From assembly GCA_033964015.1 (NCBI GenBank), contig JAWWUD010000094.1:1-64000 (forward strand): a stretch of DNA of 64,000 nucleotides, given 5' to 3'. The position numbers and the translations under genes were made by a program. The notes under the pieces were generated by a model, which saw only the letters and a program-made list of their open reading frames with translations, was not told the origin of the DNA and made no database searches. The stretch is from Scolanthus callimorphus. Lineage: Eukaryota > Cnidaria > Anthozoa > Actiniaria > Edwardsiidae. Shown here one piece after another: positions 48,301 through 59,705 of this stretch (position 1 is the first letter of the stretch; each line of letters begins with the position of its first letter).

Positions 48301-51300
48301 CCTTGGATCCCGCCCGAGATGGCAGGATCCCAGGCGGGATCCCACCTCCCCGGGAAATGTTATCCCACCTGGGATAGGCGGGATCCCGCCATCCCACCTT
48401 TGATCCCGCCCGGGATGGCAGGATCCCAGGGATCCCAGGCGGGATCCCACCTACCCGGGAAACGTTATCCCACCTGGGATAGGCGGGATCCCGCCATCCC
48501 ACCTGGGATCCCGCCTATCCCGGCCGGGATCCCGCCTGTCCCGGCCGGGATCCTGCCTCTCATTTTTACATGGGAAGAGGGAGAGCAAAAAGAAAACTGT
48601 TTCCTATATTTCCCTTGAGTCCAATAACAACAGCAACCATATGCTGTGACGGGTCCAAGCCCAAAGCACCATTTATTGAATAAGTTCTGTTGCAGTCACG
48701 GCTATATAATAATAGGCAAGAGTAATATAACTCAAGGCTCACAGTGTATACTATATAACACTTCAGATAGAATTACAATATTAAATGTATAGGCAGTCAA
48801 AGTAAATAATACATGCTCAAATGTTAGACCATTTGAATTCAAGTGATATTATAGAATCAGATTTGCTATAAGTGCACAATCTTTCTGATCTCGACAATGA
48901 CTAGAAGATTTGCTTTAAATTTTTAAGTTTCTCCAAAGAGAGCTTGAACCACACTGAAGCACATTGTCTCCTTACAATGACAACAGACAACTAATTACCA
49001 TACTAGACCCAGTCCTCTTGTCCATATATAGGAAACCATTTCTCTTTCATTACCAATTCATAAATTCATTGTCCATTACAAGAGAAATATATTTCCTATA
49101 TTTCCCTTGAGTCCAATAACAACAGCAACCATATGCTGTGACGGGTCCAAGCCCAAAGCACCCACATAGCGCAAGCATAGTTAATATAGTAGTTCGAAAA
49201 TTGAAGGCAATACAGATCATGATTCAAATTTGCAAAGCCCTAGACACAGTGAGAAGCTTTCCACAGTCATCTCTAATGTAGCCATTACGGGCTTGAGCAC
49301 TCCTCCAGCCGCCATGGGCAGAAATCAGTCTATCAGGGATCCCCTGTCTTGAAGCAGCTGAGGCTCCTCCAGAACGAAGGCTATGAAGACCATAGTCCGC
49401 TGATTTCAAGCCGATACCCTCAAATATCTTTAATACGAGAGACCTTGCTTTAGAGTATTTCAGTTTACAAGCAGAAACATGTTGGCTCGAGCCATGACCG
49501 GCTATTTCCCTCAGCAAAGGACCACTCTCAATTCCAGAGCGTGCAATGAATCTTCTTGTAATGTCAACAGGACAGGTGGAAAGACCTGAACTGGCAATGT
49601 TAACATATTGTCCATTGTGAAACTGGTCATTTTTCCTCTTTCTCAGATAAATAGACATATATGAAGTATGCCAATAAATCTTCTCCACACATATTTCAGA
49701 CAAATCATTCCAACGTAAGAAGCCAGCAAATCCAAGAACTACAATCATGACTGACTGAAGATCTCTCAGAGAAGTTCCCGGTCTGCCAAATTTGTCTACA
49801 ATATCCCCAACATGGGTGGGCAGAAGTTCCTTTTTCTTATTCACTGGATGAGCAAGAATGCGTTTAGCAGAGCCAGCCACTTGTACTACAAGGGGATGAA
49901 CTGTAGGATCAGGTAGTAAAGCTTTCTTGTGAGCCCAGGACACTCCATACACAATAGCAATAACTGAACTAGAAGTCTTGGAAGTTTGTAGAACTTCCTG
50001 CAAATACAGTGCTAGATGTGCACCATCAGCAGGAAGATTCCGTAATCTATTTTGTTTTGCCCACATAGACCACCTCTGAAAGGCCTTGAGATACTTGTAG
50101 ACAGTTGACGAAGCTCTATCATGAAGAATAGTACTTTTCAACTCTTTAGCCAAGCATTTGAGATGTGTGTTGGGAAGCTTATTAAGCTCTTTCCAAGGAC
50201 CAGAGGTAAAGATCCCTATGCAAGAAACACAACAATGTTAATGTATAAATTCTTGAGGCGCAGATACATTTCAAAGTACAATTTCATAAATAATAACCAA
50301 ATAATTCAATTTATAGAAGTAGTCTGAACAATAGCAATGCAGCACATTTTCCTCTGCTACTGTAGCCAAGAGGTTATGGCTTATGTTACAGCTTGATATA
50401 TATACAGTGAAGACTCAGGTTTAATCATAATTAGAATAACAGTTGTAGCATGTCTGACCAATCACGAATGTGTGACCAATGAACTCAACAGGTGTCGTCT
50501 TCTATGCAACACAAGTGCATAATACCACTGAGCAACAGCAACACCGCAATTTGCCTCCGCTACTGTAGCGGGGAGCTCAGGGCTTTCACAGTTCAATTTG
50601 TCTGTCACTGGGCAGCAGCAGCTCAATAAAGCCTCCACTTCAGGCAGTGGGAAGCCCAGGTCAATCATAACAAACACCCCTGGCAAATTACCAGTGTAGG
50701 TTAGTCTTCCTTGTTGGTATAGTACAAAATACCACTGAGCAGTAGCAACAATCACCGTACATTTACCTCTGCTACTGTAGCAGGGAGCTCAGGGCAATCA
50801 TATACAATTAACTGGGCAATGTCAGTTCCATTTAAGCCTCCAATAATAACAATAACAATAGTAACAATGTCTGTTCAATTCAACCCGCAATGTATGTACA
50901 TAGCACCACTGAGCAATAGCAATGTTGTATATTTGCCTCTGCTACTGTAGCAGGGAGCTCAAGGCTATACATAGTTCAATTGTCTGTTCACTGGGGAATA
51001 GCAGTTCAATATAAGCCTCCACTATATAATGTGGGGACCCCAGCCCAATATGACACTTTCATCAATTAACCCAATACAGGTATTGCATCTTTCATATCCA
51101 GGACAATAGTTTAAGGTACTGAGCAGAATGGCCTCCACTACCATAGTGGGGAGTTCAACGTCAAACAGAATTTGGATGCAAAGTCCACAAACCATTTAGA
51201 GATAATGTTTGCAAAGTCTGGTGCATTAACCATCCAGGCTAGGAAGGTCAATCCTCAATGCAATTATTCGGCAAAAGGGGGTGCCATTACCAAACAAGTC

Positions 51301-54300
51301 ACTTTCTGCTGATCCTGGGAGAAACGTGAACGGATGCAAGGGAATATCACGGTAATCAACAATAAAGTCCTGGAGGGATCCAGAGTCTTTAAAGAGCAAA
51401 CACCACCAGGGAGCTGACGGCCAAAGCGGAATAACTAAGGTACCCTTTTCTCTGTTGCAAGTCATATGTCTCAGCACCCTAGCAATCAAATGAACTGGAG
51501 GTACAAGCCAGTTGTTCTCTTCATTCCAATTCAGTGTAAACGCATCCACCCCTTCACATCCTGGACAATTCCACCTTGAGCAAAACCTTGGCAGCTGGTT
51601 GGAGTTGAAACTGGAAAAACGATCAACTGTATGTGGGCCCCACAATTGGTCTAATTCCGAAAAATGAACAGGATTCAGCATATAATCATCTGTATCAATG
51701 ACTCTTGACCAGTAGTCTGCTTTCTTATTTAGTTCCCTTGGAACCCATTCAGGAAATAACCTGATCCCATGACTATGACATATGGCATATATCCTTGTAG
51801 CTTCTTGTTGTAAATGTTCCTTGTTGCTCCCAACTGACATTATAGAGACAGCTGCTTGATTATCTGACCTATGTTTGCATTCCTTATTTGATAACAATTG
51901 TGCAAATGTCTCTAAAACAAGGCGCACTGCCTTGAGTTCTCTAAAAGTTGAACTTTGAAGATAATCTGTATCACTCCATTCCCCACGAGCAACAACATTT
52001 CCAAGTTGAACAGCATAGCCTGCCCAGCCAGAACCACTGGCATCTGAATAGGAGATAACCTCAATATTAGGAGAAATATGCCATATTGGCTGTCCGTCCA
52101 AATCAGCAAAATTATTGACCCAAAACTGCAATTCTCTAATAGCATCTGCAGGTAGATGAGTTCTATAATTCAATGAAGACACACTATCTTGCAACGCATA
52201 TAAATGTCGTGTGAACAAACGGGCCACGGGGCCTAGAGCCAAACCCATGGAAATTATTGTACCAGTAATTCTAGCGATATCCCGTACTAACACACTTTGA
52301 GAGTTATTTGTTTGCAGTACTTCATTAATAAGCTGCATAAGTTTATCAACCTTGGATTTAGGAACTTGGAATGATCCCTTGCACAAATCAATAATGTAGC
52401 CAAGAAATTCTCCAGTCTGGTGTGGAACTAAATGACTCTTTTCCTCGTTTATGAGGAATCCACACATACCTAAGTCCCTTCTCATCTCTTCTGCCAAGTT
52501 GCTTGCAGCTTCCTGTGTGGAAGCAGCTCCAAATGCATCATCCAAATACATTAGCGTGCGCTTTCCCTGGTTTCTCCAATGCCGAACTAGAGGCCGAAGA
52601 ACTTTAGTAAACAAATAGGGCGCGGTCGCCATCCCAAATGGCAAAGAAGCAAAGTAAAAATATTTAACACAACCATTAACAGGAAAGCAAAATCCAAGAT
52701 ATTTTCTGTGAGATAAGCCAATATCGATATGGTGATATCCATTTTTCAAGTCACAGGATACAAACCAATCCCCCTGAGATACCAGTTGGGAGACCACCAA
52801 TAGATCTTCATATTTGAACTTTGTAATATGAATATGTTGATTCAAGAATCGAAGATCCAATATTAAACGAAGTTTATTGTTTTTCTTTGGAACAACGCCA
52901 AGAGGGCTACAAATAACAAGGTCATCCAAGTACACTTCTTCAATAGATCCTGTTTGTAGTAATTCACGAATAGCTTGTTCGACAAAGTCAGAATGTTGCA
53001 GTGAACTCTGATGATTAGGAAATATGGATCGTTTGGGCTCCACAACAAATGGCAGAAAATAACCAAATTCGATGATACGTAATATCATATTCGATGCTCC
53101 AATGAATTTCCAATATGGCAAATTGTGCTTCAAACGTCCTCGAACTGATGTCAAAGAAACTTCTTGGTCGACTTCAAAACCAGCGTCATAAATAGCAATG
53201 TCTTCAAAATTGTTTACGTCGTGACTCGGGGCAGAATCTTCAGGTAGTCACTTCGTGCTTGTTGTACTGAGAATAGTAACGCAATCTCGCTGGACATGAC
53301 CAAATTTGTGACAACGAAAGCATTTGACCTGAGACAACTTCCTGTCTGTCGATGGAATCACTATTCGGTCAGATTGCTTTGCTGGAATAGGCCCGAGGCG
53401 AGCAGGGCTGAACGCTGACTCTCTAGCGAATAAACGTGCCCTGGCAGCTCGACGAGATGACTTTGCCGCTTTCTCCGCTTTTGATTTCTCACGCGATTTC
53501 TCCGCATCCTTGATTGCTCGTCGAAGTTTTTTGTCGTCCTGTTCATCACTAGCTAGCGGATCATTGGTATAATTGTTTACCGTATCCCAGCCATGCGAAT
53601 CTGCGATTTTAATAAGTTTATTTCTGTCTTTTATTAGCGACAAACCTTTTTCCGCAGTCGAGCGAGCGTGGAGAAGTGTGTTTGATGTAGCAATCTCTTC
53701 AAACTTGTCCTCAACAGACTTATTAAAATCGTACTGCTTCTTGTTACCCTTTCTGGTCCACTCAAAATCGTCATCACTGTCATTTCTCTTTCTTTTTAGA
53801 GATTTAACTTCAGAACGTAACTTTTCAATTTGTTCGGTACTTTTCTGGATCGCTTCATGGTGCATTTTGACCAACGATCTAGCCCACGCCGGCGTGGATT
53901 CTCGCGAAGGTCTTTTGCTCTTGGATCGACCGGAACGCGAAGGATTTGATTCTGAGCCGATTGACTCTGTCGCCGATGAAGAATCCAAACCAGTAGAGGA
54001 AGGATCGGGATCAAACACATCTCGAAATCTATTGAATACATCGACGATATCTTCTTGGTTATCGTTCCTACTAGTAGAAGTCCGACTCTTACTCCTTGTT
54101 ACCGGACCTATGCTAGAACTAGGAGCTGACTGTTTAGATTTTTTCTGAGTTTTTGGCATTTCAAAGCGAGCCAAATACAAATAAATGGTGCAGAACGGAA
54201 ATTTTTAAGTTTCTCCAAAGAGAGCTTGAACCACACTGAAGCACATTGTCTCCTTACAATGACAACAGACAACTAATTACCATACTAGACCCAGTCCTCT

Positions 54301-57300
54301 TGTCCATATATAGGAAACCATTTCTCTTTCATTACCAATTCATAAATTCATTGTCCATTACAAGAGAAATATATTTATTTTACAAGGATTTGTATGATTG
54401 GATTGCAAGCCTTGCAATCCAATCATAAAAACACTACTAAAAAAGCAAGTTTTATTTCTGCTCCCATTCTTTGAGTTTGCATTGTAGCGGGCTCAAATAT
54501 GACTTTTAACTAAATCAGTATGCTCTTTTCATTTCTGAGCATCATTTTGGTGAATCTACTCATTTTAAGGGTGACCGGGTCACGTCTCCATCTGTTGCAA
54601 AAGGTCTATTGCAACATTCAACATTGAGAAGGATATACAAAAACTAGATGGAGATAAAATGGATACACTCATGTTAATTGTAAAGGAGGTTGAATTTGAT
54701 GTATTGGAGGAACAGAAGACTGTAAAGTCAATTGACATTGGTCAATAACTAGGATTTAAATTGCAATTTATTCAAGCACTTACTGCTGGTATACAGATAA
54801 CAACTCATTATTAAAAGAGCTTACGCCAGAGAAGCCCGAGGTCACGCAGTTTCTGCGTCTAGTTCACATAAATTTCTAGACTAAATCAAACACAATCAAC
54901 AAGCCACAGACTTAACTTAAAAGTACCTTAATCCTTAGCTCTGAAATGAAGTTTCTCCTCTCTGCAAGTGTACATTCAAGGAAAATATGGCGCTTTGAAC
55001 TTTGAAGCGACTGAACAACAAAGCAACACAAAACCCTTGCGCTCGGGATACCTGTGGTAAACCAATGAAATTTCACAGCGGTTCCCCCTGTATTGACAGG
55101 TTAGACGAAAGATTTATATAAGTCTTTTTGCCCTGCGACAATTAAAAGCAAAAATACTCTCAGCTGCTTGCTTTTTATGTCTTAAACACAGATTCAACCG
55201 AACTCTGTGCTGAGGCAAAAAGATTCCACTAGAGAGGAGCCAGGGTTTCTTTCACCAAAATTTTTCAACAGCTCTCAGAAGAACAGTGGAAAAAGTCAAT
55301 GAAACCCCTCAGCCATACTTCTTACTTGAAGCACAGCACAAAAGTATTGTCCATAATAGACTTAATGATGTCCTATGGCCTCTTCTGAGTGGAATTTTAG
55401 TTGTATTTTTGACTGTTTTATTAGTCTAGGAGCAGATCTTGAAAAGAGGCCTAGAAAGTGGTTTTCGTAGCACCCTTCGCGCAGACCCGGGAAAGTAGCA
55501 TAGGATGATAGGTATTTGTATAAGGTTTTAATTTATACCGGATGTTACAAATGAGCCGATGGGACAACATTACGATTTCGGGCACTTTTGTTAGAAGATG
55601 CTCACATGTTCTTTGTAAAATTCTAAACTAATTCAAAGCCTGTAAAATTCAAAATCTTACCAAGAAACACATCAAACTCGGCATACTTGTAGAAATAAAT
55701 GCGTTTCAAATGGTAAGATATAAAATTGTGCCGTAATTTTCGTACGTACTGTAAAAGTAAAGGTTAAAAAGATATCTGTGACGGCGGCCATTATTATTCA
55801 TGAGGTTCCTTTGTTATTCATAAGTTCCTGACAACTGAAAAGTCAAGAATGACATGGACTGTACAGCTTTCCCGGCCTAATGTATATAGTTTTAATGGTC
55901 TGGTATCTCTTCACCGACGTTGTCTGAATCATTTCACTAGGTAATTTCGAATAAAGAAAATGTTTTTGGTATTTTCTAATAAACCTTTAATGTTTTGTTT
56001 ATGCCAGAAGAGATCACAGAAAACATACGAAATCAGTAAAATGTCCACATAAGTGTTCAATGCATTGGAGGGATATCTTTTGCCAACGCACACATTTAGA
56101 CACGCTGTACTTGTAGCGCTACAGCCTATATCTATGTCTTCAGGAGAGAGGCACAACTCATTAGAATAACAAAGAACTAATATGGCTGCCAACTTCTAAT
56201 TTCTATTTCTGGCGTTAGAGTGGGTATTAAGGGCAGATTTACAGCTAGGAATTTAAAGTGTGTGATTTCTTACAATGATACAAAGTTTTGGATACATTTG
56301 ATCCTTGAATGAGGGGTTTAGAGGCGTATAAGTTCGCAATGTTTTGCAAAGGACATGTGAGCAGCAGGGGAACAAAATGCGAAATATCGGGGTGTTGTCC
56401 CACAAGCCAATCTGTGCGATAGGGATCAAATTGAACCTTAGGCATGTACCTATCTTTCTATGTTATTTTCCTGGGTCTGCGCTTTGGGTGCTACGACGCG
56501 AATTTTTTCCGGTCGCTGCTCCTAGACTATATCAGAAGTCTAACCTGTGTGATAGCTTCCCGCCGTTGGAAAGCAAATTATGGGTCAGCGGCAAAGCTCT
56601 ACAAAAAGCCCCAGCCCCCCTCTCAATGAAAAACAGGAAACCCAGAAATGTGGTACTGATATGCAAAAATGGGCAGGGGTGTGTCTGTTTGTCCTCAAAA
56701 AATAGGAATATAAGGGAAAATGCTATGGGACTGAAAGGGTTAAAGCAACTTTTAGCACTTCACACTAGCATAAACTTTCAAGGCTTCACACAAACTCACC
56801 CATCCCCTCTCCTAGGAGTCATTGATTCTGGATTTCTTTACAAATAGACAACAACAAGTAATTTACCATGCATTTGAAGGGTCATGGATGCTTTCCTTAT
56901 AAATTTTATATTGTGCTTAAATATGAATGAGGTAAGGTTGGCCTGGTTACCAGAATCCCAGTTTGAGCAGCTGAGATCTCTGCAAATTGACCATCCCATC
57001 TGCTGACATAAACACAACACAAAAGGTATCAGAAAAAGATGAGCCATCCCAGTCAAGCGGGAAACTGTCTATCCCACTAACCAGGCTGGCTTGGTCCATA
57101 TAAATAGGCCCTTAGCACTTTCTCCTCACTTTCAGTTCTTGCCAAAGAATCTTACCCTTCCTACAACCCCAATCAGGATGTCTTGGTGCTGCCGATGGAC
57201 GTCACAAACTTTGATCAGCATGAAGATTTAGCCAGAACTGTACTTGACCATTTTAACAAGGTAAATTGATTACATGGTTACCAATATGATTATAAGCAAT

Positions 57301-59671
57301 TATATATCACAACAAACCAATTCAATAATTGTTTTATTATATATTGATTCAGTAAAAATACTTTTGTGATGAACAAAGTTTGTTTTTCTGTCAAGCAGTT
57401 TCTTTTACACAAGTGCCTTGTTAAATAGTCCCATGATGCTCTAGTCCCATGATCCATTGTACGTGTGGAATCAAGAATCAGCTAGCTGATTCTTCAAGAA
57501 TCAGCAAACTGATTTCTTGAAGACCATCAAAGTGTGTGATTCCTTAAGTAAAGCGCACGCTCTTAGTCAATGAGAATCACACTAGTGTGTACAATGTATA
57601 ATAATTGCTGTTATTATTGCTTATGTACAGTTCTAGTCCAACACTCAGGAGCATCTACACTATAGTCTTATTGACGTGTAATTTTGTTACTGTAGGGTTA
57701 ACATTCCTGCAAGCTAAGGGTGGCTTGAAATTTTTAAAAGGCTCTGCCTGATTTGCCTTTTTAGATCAGATGTAGTACTCAGGCCCTTAGCCAGAAATAA
57801 TCGATACAAAGGCAAGGCATTATACAATTTTGTCTGTGACTAATGGTTAAGGCTGGTTTAAATTTCATTTTAAATTTGGTTCTGGTTCTTTCATTAAAAT
57901 AGAATAATTTTTTACCGAGACAAATGCCACGCTCGCCTCAAGCTGGGTAAGAGCCTGATACTCTGTAGCAGGGCAGATCCAGGATAGGGGGACCTGATAG
58001 TGAAAATATGGGACAAAAATTTGCAAATTTCCTTCAGCAAATACAGTAAATGAATGGAAAAATCTCCCCAAAAAGGGGAGCCCAACCCCTTGGAGCCCCT
58101 AGATCTGCCTTTGTGTAGATATTATAAGTCTGTTGAGAGGTTAAGACTTCACACAAACTATCTAAGTGTATTTCCTGGCAAATCATATTGTAGATTGACA
58201 TCCTGGTAAACAATAGTGGGAGGTCCCAACGTGGCATGGTCATTGAAACTCCTGGTCTAGCTGTCGAGAAAGCTATGATGGATCTCAACTACTTTGGCGT
58301 TGTCTCTTTGACTAAGTCTGTCCTACCACACATGGTAGAGAGAAAAAATGGTCACATAGTGGTCACCAGTAGTGTTGCTGGAAAGATAGGCAAGTATTGA
58401 AAAATCAGTTGGATAATGACAATTATTTTATTTATTTTGGATTTTCGCAAAATCCAAAGGCTTGTTCCAATGCAAATAGTTTTTAAGAAACTATAACCTT
58501 TTTTTAAGGTTGCTTATAGTGTTTAAATTTTTTTTGTATTTTCTAATCATATTTACCTTTTTTATTCATTTTATAAGCCTGTTGCTTTTATCCCTTAAGC
58601 CGGGGAAATACGAGGCACAAAATCCCTCAACTTGTCACGGAACATTGTTGCGTTGCAAGTTGATAATCGATGTTGCGCGTTTTTCATCTCGCGCCACAAC
58701 TTGTCGCGCAACAAAAACATTTGTTGCAGGTTGTGAAAACTTGTTGCGCGAAGTAGAGCGCGGGTCTACTTTGAGACACAAATTCTGGCTTTGTTGCTCG
58801 TTTTTCATCAAACACACAACTTGTCGCGCAACATTCTGCCTACGATTCAAGTTGGTTGGTCAATAGAAATGAAGTGCTAAGGAGCCAAATTCGCCTTGGT
58901 CTCGCATGTGTGATCATCAAAACAAAATGTTGCGCGGCAAGTTGTGAATTTGATGAAAAACGAGCAACAAACATTAGACTTGCACGCAGCAATGTTGCGC
59001 GACAAGTTGAGGGATATTGTGCCTCGTATTTCCCTGGCTTTAAACATTGTAAAATTTTACCGTTTTTTTTTACTTTATTCTATTTTATTCATCATTATTA
59101 TTATTACCTTATTTGGATTATATTGTATTTGGTTTATTTTATAGAAATATTGTAAAGTGCACAGGACAGCAATGTATGTGCACCCGGGTGCACATTTTTA
59201 TTATTATCTTTATACGAACAGGAGCTCCAATGTCCACATCATACAATGCTACCAAGTTTGCTATTCAGGTACAGCATAATATGATATTATCTGTGGTATC
59301 TGTCTGAAATAGCTGCTCTTTTTTAAAATCAATAACACTTTCTTGCAATTTAAAAAGTGCCCTGCTTATAAGGTAGGGCAAAAATTTGGTTATGCAGCTT
59401 GACCTGAGGAGAGTTGGTGGGAAGCTTGTTGTCTGCAAAAGGAGCTAGCCAAAATGATGCAGGAAAATGGTTTTGTTGTCACCAAACAGATGTGTCGTCA
59501 TCCAAATAGCTCTTAAGAGGGGGTAGCCAAATTATAATTAATAATGTTTCATGCAATCCAGTTGGGAGTTTTCATATGTTCAATTCCCTACCCCAACAAG
59601 AACATAAGCTGTTTGTGGTATTACAAAGTGTTCAGTCAAAATACAAAAGGCATAAAGTGGTTCCAGAAAAT

Positions 59672-59705
<34 letters not shown>

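Larger units (their letters stand above)
48600..54376 (-). mobile_element. Complete Ngaro-like tyrosine-recombinase retrotransposon
   Basis: YR retrotransposons replicate through RT but integrate with a tyrosine recombinase rather than a DDE integrase. In coding (minus) orientation the order is: 178-bp repeat X1 (54376-54199), gag-like frame, RT/RNase H frame, intron-like tandem repeats, recombinase frame, 71-bp repeat Y1 (49162-49092), X2 (49094-48917), a 246-bp spacer, Y2 (48670-48600). X1/X2 and Y1/Y2 are identical by eye over their whole lengths; Y1 and X2 overlap by 3 bp (TTT). This is the split-direct-repeat layout (A1-ORFs-B1A2-B2) described for Ngaro and PAT elements, not the inverted repeats of DIRS1. 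I see no methyltransferase domain, which favours Ngaro. Identical repeats and intact frames imply a very recent insertion. It sits antisense in DHRS7 intron 1. Confidence 0.92.

Noticed and set aside
47631..48618. Long frames rich in Gly-Ile-Pro or Gly-Ser-Arg on both strands
   Set aside because: By-products of the GGGATCCC minisatellite.
53573..54148. 191-codon open frame antisense to the gag-like gene
   Set aside because: It overlaps the gag frame entirely on the opposite strand and matches no family; the gag strand has a zinc knuckle and fits the element's layout.
48600..54376. Classification as DIRS1-type or as an LTR retrotransposon
   Set aside because: Repeats are split direct, not inverted (against DIRS1). 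There is a tyrosine recombinase, no DDE integrase or aspartic protease motif, and no LTRs (against LTR elements).
55929..56192. 87-codon minus-strand frame beginning [14 protein letters not shown]
   Set aside because: It resembles a possible first exon but has no recognisable continuation, donor-linked partner or family match.
56344..56847. 167-codon plus-strand frame in DHRS7 intron 1
   Set aside because: No recognisable domain, lies inside an intron, and contains the same AAAGGGTTAA motif as another repeat-like segment.
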